Below, one piece after another: positions 1 to 8,769 of a DNA stretch of 64,000 bases. How positions within the stretch are numbered: position 1 is the first letter of the stretch; each line of letters opens with the position of its first letter. A program made the translations under genes and the position numbers. Origin of the DNA: Candidatus Zhuqueibacterota bacterium (GTDB lineage Bacteria; Zhuqueibacterota; Zhuqueibacteria; Zhuqueibacterales; Zhuqueibacteraceae); the NCBI GenBank assembly GCA_022616415.1, contig JAKEEU010000011.1, positions 1-64,000 of the forward strand, read 5' to 3'. Below the pieces are notes generated by a model. It had not been told where the DNA came from. It searched no databases and saw only the letters and a list, made by a program, of their open reading frames with translations.

Positions 1-119
1 ATCGGTTTGGGGTGTAACAGTTTTTGGCATATTCCTTCCTCCTTGAAGAAATATGCGTTCATTAATTAGCCCTTGTCAAGCTTAAAATTGTGATCTACTG
101 AATCTGGCCAATTATCGTA

Positions 120-734
120 ATGGTAACTGTCCTGCTTTTTCGGTCTCGACTTAATGCAGTATTTGTACGACTACGTAAGGCAGATCTCCCCGGTGGCGTA
201 TCTTTGGATTTCCAAGAGGAAATTCAAGAAGTACGGGTTCTGTCTCAACAAGTAGCACAACAGGTGGAGAATCCAAACATACCTGAAGAAAAGAAGCAAA
301 GGCCCAGTATACCAATGACAGAAGCGAATGCAAGAATGGTAAGCTTGGGGTTACGTCCTTCTCCGAGTGGATTAGATATGAATTACTACAGGAATCTCGC
401 CTCACAAGATCCGAATCTGGCTCTAGCCGGTCTGCGAATAGAGATTGATGTTCTTGCAAGGAACCTCGCACAAGGTTTCGGGGTGGATGTTTCAGATCGT
501 GATTCCGGAGGACGGTTGCTACATAAACTTCGTGACTTTGGAGCAATTACACATGAACAACTACAGCTCGCGTTAAAAGTTATGAGACTTTGTAATGCTG
601 CTGTTCATGGACAGGTAGTTTCCAGAGAACAAGCTGATGAAGTAATAGATATTGCCAATGTTCTGAGTGAGAAATATCTGAACTGGCTAAGCTGGGGATT
701 CAATGACGAATGGAAACCCAAAAACAAGAATTAA
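120..734 (+). CDS. Membrane-anchored DUF4145/HEPN-like protein, hypothetical
   Basis: The frame opens after a stop at 99-101 with a hydrophobic stretch running into the ATG (IIVMVTVLLF). A basic juxtamembrane segment and a conserved-looking LPGGVSLDF motif follow, so this is probably a single N-terminal membrane anchor with a cytoplasmic part. The C-terminal half (about residues 100-190) is all-helical with LRIEIDVLARNLA and LCNAAVHGQ, the pattern seen in DUF4145/HEPN-type helical domains. HEPN domains include RNases and scaffold proteins, but no RX4-6H catalytic motif is certain here. No ribosome-binding site is clear, and the start could be a few codons upstream. Function is not known; family assignment is tentative. 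Confidence 0.55.
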   Translation: MVTVLLFRSRLNAVFVRLRKADLPGGVSLDFQEEIQEVRVLSQQVAQQVENPNIPEEKKQRPSIPMTEANARMVSLGLRPSPSGLDMNYYRNLASQDPNLALAGLRIEIDVLARNLAQGFGVDVSDRDSGGRLLHKLRDFGAITHEQLQLALKVMRLCNAAVHGQVVSREQADEVIDIANVLSEKYLNWLSWGFNDEWKPKNKN

Positions 735-943
735 CATAACTGCCTATTGGTGCGGGCTGCTGGGCAGAGACATGATTTCATGCTATGCCAGTTGCAATGT
801 CTCGTTTTCAATCAAACTCTGTCTTGCTCGCAGACGCACATGCTGGCGATGGACGACATTAAAATGATGACGCCGGCTCTTGCGTTTGTGGAAGTAAAGC
901 CATAAATTTAAAATGTGTAAATCAAGGTGGGAGAAAACGAACG
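735..943. other. Intergenic stretch with a possible gene-tail remnant
   Basis: No complete gene is visible. One plus-strand frame stays open from about 783 to a TAA at 903-905 and ends in residues resembling a real C-terminus (MDDIKMMTPALAFVEVKP), but it has no convincing start and I do not recognise it. The last 20 bases carry the GGTGGGAG ribosome-binding site of the next gene. Confidence 0.3.
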
Positions 944-1261
944 ATGAGCGACGTTCTCGTAAAAATCAAACGTCTGGTGTTGAAAGGCCATTATAAATTT
1001 AGTGAAAAGGCAAGTCTGGAAATGGAAGCCGACGGCATTACAGAATTTGACGTCGTCGAATCCATTCTCAATGCCGTAACGATTTACAAAACGCTTCGGT
1101 CAAAGAGTCCCTTACGTGGACAGGCGAAAGAGTATCTTTACGTCATTCAAAGCACAAACTTGGATGGTCTGTTTATATACACCAAAGGAAAATTCTTGCA
1201 GAAAGCCGGCGAGGAAACTTACTACTTTCTCATTTCTTCTAAACGATCAGTTTCTGAGTAG
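944..1261 (+). CDS. DUF4258-type toxin-like protein
   Basis: This 105-residue protein looks like the DUF4258 family: a short protein opening with a helix that carries HYKFSEKASLEMEADGIT, followed by a beta sheet ending in YYFLISSKR. DUF4258 proteins resemble RelE/BrnT-fold mRNA-interferase toxins and often sit beside YgiT-type zinc-finger antitoxins, exactly as here: the YgiT gene starts 9 bases downstream. A strong GGTGGGAG ribosome-binding site lies about 10 bases upstream of the ATG. A toxin role is inferred from family and context; no catalytic residue can be named with certainty. Confidence 0.7.
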   Translation: MSDVLVKIKRLVLKGHYKFSEKASLEMEADGITEFDVVESILNAVTIYKTLRSKSPLRGQAKEYLYVIQSTNLDGLFIYTKGKFLQKAGEETYYFLISSKRSVSE

Positions 1262-1269
1262 AGAATCTT

Positions 1270-1494
1270 ATGAGTAAACTAACATTCTGCCCGACTTGCG
1301 GCAGCAAAAAAATCAAACAGGTTCGACGGAATTTGATTCGAAGTTTCCAAGGCCAAACTTACGTCGTGCCGGATTTGGAATATCACGAGTGCCCCGATTG
1401 CGGCGAGCGAGTTTACGACCCACAAGCCATGCGCAAAATCGAAGCGCATTCACCGGCGTATGCGAAAAAACGGATAAGGAAAAAAGCGGCATAA
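1270..1494 (+). CDS. YgiT-type zinc-finger antitoxin-like protein
   Basis: The 74-residue protein has two CxxC pairs, CPTCG near the N-terminus and CPDCG around residue 43, which form the YgiT/MqsA N-terminal zinc-binding domain. There is no helix-turn-helix domain after it, so it is the short YgiT-only form and ends in a basic tail (KKRIRKKAA). It follows the DUF4258 gene by 9 bases and is the presumed antitoxin of that pair. Its TAA stop shares a base with the ATG of the adenylating enzyme (TAATG), so the two could be translationally coupled, although that neighbour's function seems unrelated. Confidence 0.8.
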   Translation: MSKLTFCPTCGSKKIKQVRRNLIRSFQGQTYVVPDLEYHECPDCGERVYDPQAMRKIEAHSPAYAKKRIRKKAA

Positions 1495-2582
1495 TGGAAA
1501 TACTCAACAAAACTTTATCACAAAAAATCACCGAAGCGCGCCAGAAACTCGACGCGCATGTCCGCGAAATCATCCAATGGCACTTTAGCCCCGAAACCGG
1601 TTCGCCGTTTTGGCTGGAGTTTGCGCGCAAGCTTAACTTCGATCCGCGCCAGGAAATCGGCGGCTACGCGGATTTGAAAATTTTAGGGCACTTTGAAGAC
1701 TCGTGGCTGCGAGGCGGGCCGGTGCGGCGCTGGGTGCCGAAAGGTTTTGCCAACGAGCCGCTTTACGTCTTCGAAACCGGCGGCTCGACCGGCGTGCCGA
1801 AAACGCGCGTGAACGTCAAAGATTTTCAAACCGATTACGAATTGTTCAGCGCCACGCTGTCGCCGGAAAGCTTTCCGCCCGGCGGTGATTGGCTGATGTT
1901 GGGACCATCGGGGCCGCGGCGGTTGCGTTTGGCCATCGAGCATCTCGCGCAATTTCGCGGCGGCATTTGCTTCATGGTCGATCTCGATCCGCGCTGGGTC
2001 AATAAGCTCATCAAGCGCGGCGCCTTTCAAGAATTGGAAGCCTACAAGAGCCACGTCATCGATCAAGGCTTGACGGTTCTGCGGGCGCACGAAAATATTC
2101 ATTGCATTTTTACGACGCCGAAATTGCTCGAAGCGCTTTGCGAGAAAATTAATTTGAAGAAGCACGGCATCAAAGGCATCTTTTGCGGCGGCACGGAAAT
2201 GACGGCGCAGTTCCACCGTTTCGCGCGCGAAGAGTTGGTGCCAGGCATTGATTTCGTGCCGACTTATGGCAACACGCTGATGGGGCTCGCCTGCCACAAG
2301 CCTTTCGATCCGGCGGACAATTACGCCATCACGTATTACCCGCCTTCACCGCGCGCCGTGATTGAGATGGTGAATCCGGATAATCTCGAAGAGACGGTGG
2401 ATTACGGCAAAACCGGCCGCGTGATGCTGACGACGCTGACGAAAGACTTTTTCATGCCGCGATTTCTGGAACGCGACGAAGGCGAACGCGCCGAGCCAAT
2501 TGAATTATATCCGTGGGACGGCGTGAGCAATGTGCGGGTCTTTTCGCAGTTGCAAGAATCGGTCGTGGTTGGAGTTTACTAA
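1494..2582 (+). CDS. PaaK/EhpF-like adenylate-forming enzyme
   Basis: A 362-residue ANL-superfamily enzyme. The phosphate-binding loop is visible as ETGGSTGVPKTR around residues 96-107, and FCGGTEMTAQF and YGNTLMG match the A4/A5-like motifs of the PaaK branch. It is shorter than phenylacetate-CoA ligase (about 430 residues) and seems to lack most of the mobile C-terminal domain, as in EhpF, which adenylates a carboxylate for reduction by a partner aldehyde dehydrogenase in phenazine modification. A matching aldehyde dehydrogenase lies at 5410-6831. The ATG at 1494 is chosen because the upstream in-frame extension overlaps the YgiT gene. The likely role is activation of an unknown carboxylic acid. 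Confidence 0.7.
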   Translation: MEILNKTLSQKITEARQKLDAHVREIIQWHFSPETGSPFWLEFARKLNFDPRQEIGGYADLKILGHFEDSWLRGGPVRRWVPKGFANEPLYVFETGGSTGVPKTRVNVKDFQTDYELFSATLSPESFPPGGDWLMLGPSGPRRLRLAIEHLAQFRGGICFMVDLDPRWVNKLIKRGAFQELEAYKSHVIDQGLTVLRAHENIHCIFTTPKLLEALCEKINLKKHGIKGIFCGGTEMTAQFHRFAREELVPGIDFVPTYGNTLMGLACHKPFDPADNYAITYYPPSPRAVIEMVNPDNLEETVDYGKTGRVMLTTLTKDFFMPRFLERDEGERAEPIELYPWDGVSNVRVFSQLQESVVVGVY

Positions 2583-2813
2583 ATATTCACGCCGATTTTC
2601 AGGCAAACGAAAAAATGAATCATCTTTTTTTGTACAATTTTAAAGCACAAAATTGACCAACGGATAAAGGCGGCCAACGGATAAAAAACGTGTTACAAAA
2701 ATCCGTTGGCAGCTTTCATCCATTGGTGATAAAATGACTTTTAGAAGTTGTTGCTGATTTTGATTGCCTAATTCATTAACCCCATCTCAACCTTTATCTC
2801 GGAGGAAGGAATC
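2583..2813. repeat. Intergenic region with direct and inverted CCAACGGAT repeats
   Basis: CCAACGGATAA occurs twice in direct orientation (2657-2667 and 2673-2683), and its near-complement ATCC(G/A)TTGG occurs twice downstream (2701-2709 and 2719-2727), giving a stem-loop-capable block. No gene is visible. A strong GGAGGAAGGA ribosome-binding site for the next gene ends just before 2814. Confidence 0.5.
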
Positions 2814-3332
2814 ATGTTATCATCAGTCTTGCGTTTTGTGCGGTTGCCGCTCTTGCTGGTTACGATCTGGGCGACCGTCCGCTTCATACTTGGCGTGGCG
2901 GGAGTTCCCTACGCGCCGCGCGGCAATGCGATGTTTTCACTTTACAGTGTCATGATGTTGAGTTGTCTTTATTTTGGCGCGCTTTCCAAGAATATCGCTG
3001 GATTCAAATGGGGCGGCACGATCTTGACCGGTGTGACCATCGGCGTGTATTCGCAAATTCTCATCCTGCTGGCGACCGTCATCAGCTACGCCGGTGGTCT
3101 CAATACGTCGTACTTCGTTCATTGGGACGCTTTGAATGTCGATCCGGCCACGCTCACGCCTCCGGTTTCAATGGCCGACGCGCTTTTACATCCGGAGCAA
3201 GTGGCCATGCCGCCGATGTCCCAAGCGCTGGTCGGGCGAGTATTGGGCATCCTCATCAATGGCGCTATCGCCGGCGTTTTCGCCGTCATCGGGCGCGCGC
3301 TCAGTGGGCTGGCGCCAAAACCGGCGCAGTAA
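2814..3332 (+). CDS. Four-helix integral membrane protein, hypothetical
   Basis: The 172-residue protein has about four hydrophobic segments: near residues 7-27, 44-58, 68-90 and 140-160. A loop of about 50 residues between the last two (NTSYFVHWDALNVDP onward) probably faces the periplasm. The start is supported by GGAGGAAGGA five bases upstream. I recognise no family motif. It sits between the adenylating enzyme and a secreted propeller protein on the same strand, 15 bases before the latter, but a functional link is not evident. Confidence 0.65.
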   Translation: MLSSVLRFVRLPLLLVTIWATVRFILGVAGVPYAPRGNAMFSLYSVMMLSCLYFGALSKNIAGFKWGGTILTGVTIGVYSQILILLATVISYAGGLNTSYFVHWDALNVDPATLTPPVSMADALLHPEQVAMPPMSQALVGRVLGILINGAIAGVFAVIGRALSGLAPKPAQ

Positions 3333-3347
3333 AAAGCTTGGACAATC

Positions 3348-4730
3348 ATGAAGAAAAAAATCTGTGTACGAGCCAAACTGTCGCTTGGCTTGTGCAGCTT
3401 CCATTTGGTGATTTTCATTGCCGTTGTTGCGCTCGGCCAGACCGATGCCAGCTCGTGGCGCACGCTGCCGAATGCGCCCGTTGCGCCTGATAATGGCCGC
3501 TTCGACGATGTCTTTTTCATCAATCCGGAGACCGGGTGGATTGCAAACGTCGCCGCCGGCAAAATATACAAAACGACGGATGGCGGCGAAAGCTGGATAG
3601 AACAAATAGAAGCCCGAAATGTATTTGGGTATTTCGTCGGTTTCAGGTGCGTCGGATTTGCGAGCGAGCAGCTTGGTTGGGCCGGCAATATCAACCTTCA
3701 TAACATTCCCGTAGCGAGGCGTTCTTTGTTTGAAACCAGAGACGGCGGCAGAACTTGGGCCAATATTTCAGATCGCATTAGCGGGCCTGATCCGGCGGGC
3801 ATCTGCGGACTTTGGGTGGTCAATGACAGGCTTGTTTATGGCGCCGGAAGATGGAACGGCCCGCCGATGTTTATTAAAAGCACGGACGCCGGCATGAGTT
3901 GGGCTGCACTCGATCTGCGCCCTCTGGCCACGGGTTTGGTTGACGTTTTCTTTTTCAACGCCGACTCCGGCCTGATTGTCGGCGGCAAAGGCGTGGGCTC
4001 CTCGCTGGAAGAGCAAAATGCCAGCCAGTCAGTGATTCTTTTCACCGCCGACGGGGGAAAAACCTGGAAAACCGTTTACGAGGGCACGACCAAAGGCAAA
4101 TGGTGCTGGAAGATCTCATTTCCAACGCGCACGATCGGTTATGTGGCGACGCAAGGCCCGACCGGTGACGGCATCATTCTGAAAACGACCGATGGCGGCT
4201 TGACCTGGCAAGAGAAATTTGTCGGCGTTGGATTGGGCTTTTCGGGCATCGGCTTCGCCACCAGCCAAAAAGGATGGGTCGGCGCGCTTGGAGCTTATGA
4301 GACCTTGGACGGCGGCGAAAGCTGGCAGGAAGTCGCCAACGTTGGCCAGCGCATCAATCGCTTTCGCATCTTGAGCGCCACGCTGGGTTATGCCGCCGGC
4401 GAAACGGTATATAAATTTTCTTCGGACCAATCGACAAGCGTATTCGACAACAAAAACGCCGGCCCGACGGCTTTCGCGCTTTTGCAGAACCATCCCAATC
4501 CGTTCGAGGCCTCAACGACGATTGCATACCATCTCAAACAAAGCGGCTTTGTCGAGCTGAGCGTGTACAACGTCCGTGGGCGGACCGTGGCGATATTGGT
4601 TCGTGAGCATCAGCCGGCCGGAAAATACGGCGTGGCGTTTGACGGATCAAAACTGCCGAACGGCATTTATTTTTGCAAAATTCAATCCGGCAATGTTGTC
4701 GAGGCGCGAAAAATGATTTTAATGAGATAG
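3348..4730 (+). CDS. Secreted YCF48-like beta-propeller with type IX sorting domain
   Basis: This 460-residue exported protein opens with a signal peptide (basic start, then hydrophobic to about residue 30). It then carries at least six Asp-box/BNR repeats of the form DGGxxW (TTDGGESW, TRDGGRTW, STDAGMSW, TADGGKTW, TTDGGLTW, TLDGGESW), the pattern of YCF48/sortilin-type propellers. The last 80 residues form a Por secretion sorting domain: LLQNHPNPFEASTTIAYHL, then VYNVRGRTV, and a final LPNGIYFCKI and KMILMR. Such domains direct cargo through the type IX system to the cell surface, in keeping with the PorV/Q gene at 8882. The ligand is unknown. Confidence 0.85.
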   Translation: MKKKICVRAKLSLGLCSFHLVIFIAVVALGQTDASSWRTLPNAPVAPDNGRFDDVFFINPETGWIANVAAGKIYKTTDGGESWIEQIEARNVFGYFVGFRCVGFASEQLGWAGNINLHNIPVARRSLFETRDGGRTWANISDRISGPDPAGICGLWVVNDRLVYGAGRWNGPPMFIKSTDAGMSWAALDLRPLATGLVDVFFFNADSGLIVGGKGVGSSLEEQNASQSVILFTADGGKTWKTVYEGTTKGKWCWKISFPTRTIGYVATQGPTGDGIILKTTDGGLTWQEKFVGVGLGFSGIGFATSQKGWVGALGAYETLDGGESWQEVANVGQRINRFRILSATLGYAAGETVYKFSSDQSTSVFDNKNAGPTAFALLQNHPNPFEASTTIAYHLKQSGFVELSVYNVRGRTVAILVREHQPAGKYGVAFDGSKLPNGIYFCKIQSGNVVEARKMILMR

Positions 4731-4738
4731 AGCTGCAA

Positions 4739-5359
4739 ATGACTGATTTCGAGCGCTGGCGGGAGCTTTGGAAGGAACTGAACTGCAAGACCAACGCCGA
4801 CGAGGTGTTCCGCGTTCTCGTGACGTGCTATTCCGAACCACATCGCGCCTATCATACTCTCGATCACATTCGGCATAGCCTCAATGAATTCGAAAGCGTG
4901 CAGCACCTGGCAGTGCGTGGCAAGGAGATCGAGTTGGCGATCTGGTTTCACGATGCTGTTTACAAGCCAGTGGCAAAGGACAATGAAGAGCGCAGCGCAC
5001 GTCTGGCGGAACAGTTCCTTCTCGAAGCCGAAGTGCCGGCCACAATTGTTGAGAGCGTTTCCAAGCTCATCCTGGCGACTAAACACGTCAACATACCGCA
5101 CGAGCCGGACGCTCGGCTGCTTGTTGATATTGATCTTTCGACGCTTGGCGCACCTGAGGAGATTTTTGACGAATACGAAAAGAACATACGGTTCGAATAT
5201 AAACACGTGCCATGGCTGTTTTACAAAAGGAAACGAGCTGCCCTTTTAACGTCATTCTTGAGCCGTCCCAACATCTACCTCACTGAAGAATTTCGTGATC
5301 GCTGCGAGGCGCAGGCGCGCCGGAATTTGGCGCGGTCGCTAGCAAGACTTCGCGCGTGA
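4739..5359 (+). CDS. HD-superfamily metal-dependent phosphohydrolase (COG4339-like)
   Basis: The 206-residue protein shows the HD-domain signature: YHTLDHIRHSL (first histidine) at about residues 38-48, WFHDAVYKP (the HD pair) around 73-81, and a helix rich in acidic residues. This matches the small COG4339 group of predicted HD phosphohydrolases of unknown substrate. The ATG at 4739 follows a GAGCTGCAA stretch; an upstream in-frame ATG overlaps the previous gene and is less likely. It lies 8 bases after the propeller gene and 50 bases before the aldehyde dehydrogenase. Confidence 0.8.
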   Translation: MTDFERWRELWKELNCKTNADEVFRVLVTCYSEPHRAYHTLDHIRHSLNEFESVQHLAVRGKEIELAIWFHDAVYKPVAKDNEERSARLAEQFLLEAEVPATIVESVSKLILATKHVNIPHEPDARLLVDIDLSTLGAPEEIFDEYEKNIRFEYKHVPWLFYKRKRAALLTSFLSRPNIYLTEEFRDRCEAQARRNLARSLARLRA

Positions 5360-5409
5360 GAAAAACTAGCAGAAACGGCTTTGACAAAAAATGACATTGA
5401 TCAAAATAT

Positions 5410-6831
5410 ATGCTGCACATTCCACTCCTACGCGCTGGCAGGCCCTACACAAGTTTGGACGTCGTTGCGCTGCCGCATTTTCGAACCGGTGAGCCGGCGG
5501 CGAGAATCAGCCAAGCCAATCGCGGCTTAATTGCCAAAGATTTCGGCGCAGCAGAAAAAAATCAGCGCGCCCTGCAAGCGTTTTCTATCGCGCAGCTTTT
5601 GGCAATTTGCAAAAAGGCCGCGCAGCTTTTCACGGAAGCCGAGTTGCCTTTGGGCGACGATCTTCAATCTGCCGAGGACTATGTTCATCAATTATCCGCC
5701 ACCACCGGCATGCCCGAAGCGCTTTGCCGCAAAAATATGGCGAAGATCAATTTAGTGCTCGCCGAGATGGAGACGGTTTTGGGCGGCTTGACGCGCGGAA
5801 TTGATCTTTCCATTCTCGACACCGGATGGATAGAGCAAAATCATCGGCCGTTGAGTTTTTTCTGTCAAACGCAGACGTTAGGCGCGGTGTTGCCGAGCAA
5901 CTCGCCAGGCGTGCATTCGCTCTGGCTTCCGGCAATTCCGCTGAAAGTGCCGCTCGTGCTCAAGCCGGGCCGCGAGGAGCCGTGGACGCCGTTTCGCATC
6001 GCGCAAGCTTTCATCGCCGCGGGCTGTCCGCCGGAGGCTTTCAGCTACTATCCTTCCGATCATTCCGGCGCCACGGAGATTTTGCTGCGCTGCGGGCGCT
6101 CGATGTTTTTCGGCGATCAATCTTCGGTGCAAGCGTGGGCCAAAGATGGCCGCGTACAAATTCATGGGCCAGGCTGGAGCAAGATCATCATCGCCGCCGA
6201 CAAAATAGCCGAGTGGGAAAAATATATTGACGTCATCGTAACTGCGACTGTAGAAAATGGTGGAAGATCTTGCCTCAATGCTTCCGGAGTTTGGATTCCC
6301 GATCATGGCCGTGAAATCGGCGAAGCATTAGCGAAACGCCTGGCTCAAATCGAGGCGAAGCCGATGGACGACCCCAATGCACAAATTGCCGCTTTTACCA
6401 ACAAGAAATTTGCCAAACGCATCAATGAAATGATCGACAGCCAGCTCAAAATTTCCGGCGCGGAAGATTTGACCGCCCAATATCGCGACGGCAAACGGCT
6501 GGTTGAAAAAGACGGCTGCACGTTTCTGCTGCCGACCGTCGTTTGGTGTGAGAATCCCGGGCATCCGTTGGCTAATGTCGAATTTTTGTTTCCTTTTGTC
6601 AGCGTCGTTGAGGCGCCGCAAGACGAGTTGTTGACGTGGATGGGTTCAACTTTGGTTGGCACTGTAATTACCGAAGATGAAAAGTTTATTAAAGGTGTTT
6701 TCGATTCCCCCAATATCGACCGTTTGAATCTCGGCCCGATTCCGACCAGCCGAATTTCGTGGGATCAGCCGCACGAGGGAAATTTGTTCGAGCATCTTTA
6801 CCGGCAGCGCGCCTTCCAAAAGATGGAGTGA
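5410..6831 (+). CDS. EhpG-like aldehyde dehydrogenase / acyl reductase
   Basis: A 473-residue aldehyde dehydrogenase-fold protein. The cofactor-binding half includes TLGAVLPSNSPGVHSLWLPA and LVLKPGREEPWTP. The catalytic cysteine is in GGRSCLNASG (about residue 287), and the C-terminal half has the usual NPxHPLANVEF-like segment. It fits the EhpG/LuxC-like branch that reduces activated carboxylates rather than oxidising aldehydes. The ANL enzyme at 1494-2582 is its plausible partner: one adenylates an acid, the other captures it on cysteine and reduces it with NAD(P)H. The partners are 2.8 kb apart with unrelated genes between. No ribosome-binding site is evident at this ATG. Confidence 0.75.
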   Translation: MLHIPLLRAGRPYTSLDVVALPHFRTGEPAARISQANRGLIAKDFGAAEKNQRALQAFSIAQLLAICKKAAQLFTEAELPLGDDLQSAEDYVHQLSATTGMPEALCRKNMAKINLVLAEMETVLGGLTRGIDLSILDTGWIEQNHRPLSFFCQTQTLGAVLPSNSPGVHSLWLPAIPLKVPLVLKPGREEPWTPFRIAQAFIAAGCPPEAFSYYPSDHSGATEILLRCGRSMFFGDQSSVQAWAKDGRVQIHGPGWSKIIIAADKIAEWEKYIDVIVTATVENGGRSCLNASGVWIPDHGREIGEALAKRLAQIEAKPMDDPNAQIAAFTNKKFAKRINEMIDSQLKISGAEDLTAQYRDGKRLVEKDGCTFLLPTVVWCENPGHPLANVEFLFPFVSVVEAPQDELLTWMGSTLVGTVITEDEKFIKGVFDSPNIDRLNLGPIPTSRISWDQPHEGNLFEHLYRQRAFQKME

Positions 6832-6880
6832 TGGAGTTTTGGAGTGATGGATTATTGGATCAATGGATTAATGGAGTGTA
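6827..6880. repeat. TGGATTAATGGA-type periodic repeat, copy 1
   Basis: The segment is built of short units such as TGGAGTGATGGA, TTATTGGATCAATGGA and TTAATGGAGTG with 7-9-base spacing. Copies at 8770-8868 and 43248-43351 have the same units and additionally form inverted arms. It begins inside the last codons of the aldehyde dehydrogenase. Confidence 0.6.
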
Positions 6881-6892
6881 AATGATGCGTAG

Positions 6893-6966
6893 TTGTTATT
6901 GCGCAGGAATCTTTTTTGTTTCCAGTGATTTTCTTAAGTTCTAAAAAGATTCTTGCAGAATGACAA
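6893..6966. repeat. Dispersed GTCATTC...GAATGAC palindromic repeat, copy 1
   Basis: The element has a left arm with AGGAATCTTTTT and a right arm with AAAAAGATTCTTGC followed by GAATGACA, separated by a conserved TGATTTTCTTAAGTTC-like centre. Homologous copies lie at 17591-17671 and 39491-39565, with diverged or partial copies at 27006-27068 and 42712-42743. Confidence 0.75.
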
Positions 6967-7028
6967 TATTAGCGATGGAGTTATTGAACTTTTGGATTGG
7001 GGCTTCTTCACTTCAAAAGGGAGCGCTC

Positions 7029-8369
7029 ATGACGGCACGCGAAATTATTCAGAAAAAACGGGATGGCAAAACCCTGACTGAGAGCGAGATCAACTTTTTT
7101 ATTCATGCTTATCTGACCGGTGAGATTGCCGACTATCAGATGTCGGCGCTGCTCATGGCGATTTACTTTCAGGGCATGAGCTTTGACGAAACCGTGACGC
7201 TTACTCGCATCATGCGCGACTCCGGTGAAGTGGTCGATTGGTCGCATCTTCCCGGCGCCAAAGTTGACAAGCACAGCACCGGCGGTGTCGGCGATAAAGT
7301 TTCGTTGATTCTCGCGCCGTTGGTTGCGGCTGCCGGTGTTTATGTTCCCATGATCTCCGGCCGCGGCCTCGGCCACACCGGCGGCACGCTCGACAAGCTC
7401 GAATCGATTCCCGGATTCAACACGAGGCTTCCCATCCCGCGTTTCAAAAAACTGGTTGAAGAGATTGGCGCGTGCTTGATTGGCCAAACTGAGGCCATCT
7501 GCCCGGCCGATCGCCGTATTTACGCGCTGCGCGATGCGACGGCAACTGTGCAATCCATCCCGCTGATTTGCGGCAGCATTCTCAGCAAAAAAATGGCGGA
7601 AGGAATCGACGCGCTCGTGCTCAACGTCAAGGTTGGCAACGGCGCCATCTTTGAAGATGCCGGCGCCGCGGAAAAATTGGCCACGCATTTGGTTCGCACC
7701 GCCGCGGCTTTCAATTTGCGCACCGTCGCTTTGCTTACGGATATGTCGCAACCGCTCGGTGCCGCCGTTGGAAATTGGGTTGAAGTTTGCGAAGCGTTCG
7801 ACGTGCTCAAGGGCGGCGGCCCGCAGGACGTCCGTCAAGTCACGCTCGCGCTCGGCGCGCTGATGTTGCAACTCGCCGGCAAAACTAAAGATTTGCAAAG
7901 TGGTGTGAACCAGCTCCGCCCGTTGCTTGACGACGGCGCTGCTTGGCAAAAATTTTTGGAGATCGTCAAAGCCCAGCAAGGCGATACGAGTTTTGTCGAG
8001 TATCCGGAGAAATACCCTGCACCAAAACACCGCCGCGAAGTGAAGGCCGAAGCGGATGGCTACGTGACCGCCATCAATGCGCGAGAAATCGGGCGGCTTT
8101 GCATGCTGCTCGGCGCCGGCCGCAAAACAGTTGAAGATAAAGTCGATTATACCGCCGGCATGTTCATTCACAAAAAGATCGGGGATCGAGTTCGCCGCGG
8201 CGAGCCTTTAGTGACGCTGCAAAGTTCGGGGCAGCCGCCTGATGATGAATTCGAACGCGCCGTGCGAAGCTGCTTTACGATTGGCACTCGTCCTCCAGCT
8301 ACAGCGTCCAGGCTCATTCAGAAACTTTTGGATGTTAATGGCGCTCGCTCAGTTTCAGAGATTGAATGA
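7029..8369 (+). CDS. pdp: Pyrimidine-nucleoside (thymidine) phosphorylase
   Basis: The 446-residue enzyme matches the nucleoside phosphorylase II family at usual length: DKHSTGGVGDKVSLILAPL (phosphate-binding signature), SGRGLGHTGGTLDKLE, the LRDATATVQSIPLI segment and NVKVGNGAIF. It cleaves thymidine or uridine with phosphate in the cytosol for nucleoside salvage. The C-terminal domain (VKAEADGYVTAINAREIGR) is the lipoyl-like hammerhead of this family. The ATG at 7029 follows AAAAGGGAGCG; an upstream in-frame ATG at 6960 lies in the dispersed repeat and is rejected. deoA and pdp cannot be told apart with certainty by eye. Confidence 0.9.
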   Translation: MTAREIIQKKRDGKTLTESEINFFIHAYLTGEIADYQMSALLMAIYFQGMSFDETVTLTRIMRDSGEVVDWSHLPGAKVDKHSTGGVGDKVSLILAPLVAAAGVYVPMISGRGLGHTGGTLDKLESIPGFNTRLPIPRFKKLVEEIGACLIGQTEAICPADRRIYALRDATATVQSIPLICGSILSKKMAEGIDALVLNVKVGNGAIFEDAGAAEKLATHLVRTAAAFNLRTVALLTDMSQPLGAAVGNWVEVCEAFDVLKGGGPQDVRQVTLALGALMLQLAGKTKDLQSGVNQLRPLLDDGAAWQKFLEIVKAQQGDTSFVEYPEKYPAPKHRREVKAEADGYVTAINAREIGRLCMLLGAGRKTVEDKVDYTAGMFIHKKIGDRVRRGEPLVTLQSSGQPPDDEFERAVRSCFTIGTRPPATASRLIQKLLDVNGARSVSEIE

Positions 8370-8409
8370 GATCACTTGACTTTGTACTGCAAATTTGTCA
8401 AAATTAGCC

Positions 8410-8438
8410 TTGACTTTTTAGCAGAAGTGTCTTATTTT
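8410..8438 (+). promoter_or_regulatory. Sigma-70-like promoter of the tRNA-Phe gene
   Basis: TTGACT (8410-8415) and TATTTT (8433-8438) are separated by exactly 17 bases and end 26 bases before the tRNA-Phe gene. The position and spacing fit a housekeeping promoter; activity is inferred. Confidence 0.6.
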
Positions 8439-8464
8439 AAAATTTGTTCCTGTCAACGAAGCCC

Positions 8465-8540
<76 letters not shown>

Positions 8541-8642
8541 CGTCAAAAAAGACAAAACCGACAAAGAGCTAATAAGGCAAATTGCCTGGTGGAGTGATGG
8601 GTTGGCTCCTTTTCTTTTTTGGCTCTTTATCTTTTTTGGCAA

Positions 8643-8715
8643 GCCACCTTGGCTCAGTTGGTAGAGCGGCTCACTCGTAATGAGCAGGTCGCCGGTTCGA
8701 TTCCGGCAGGTGGCT
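8643..8715 (+). tRNA. tRNA-Thr (anticodon CGT)
   Basis: The acceptor stem GCCACCT (8643-8649) pairs with AGGTGGC (8708-8714). The D-arm has GGCTCAGTTGGTAGAGC. The anticodon stem GCTCA/TGAGC encloses CTCGTAA with anticodon CGT at 8676-8678, reading ACG. The T-arm carries GGTTCGATTCC. The discriminator is T and CCA is not encoded, unlike the tRNA-Phe gene 100 bases upstream. Confidence 0.96.
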
Positions 8716-8769
8716 CGAATGGAGGGAGGATGGATTCAATACGTGAACTGAATTGATAAATTGGTTAAG

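Noticed and set aside
5381-5409. TTGACA with downstream AATATA before the aldehyde dehydrogenase
   Set aside because: The -10-like site ends at the ATG, so the transcript would start inside the gene; not used as a promoter call.
7008-8171. Long minus-strand frame opposite pdp
   Set aside because: It is the antisense shadow of a clear nucleoside phosphorylase; the product has no recognisable motif.
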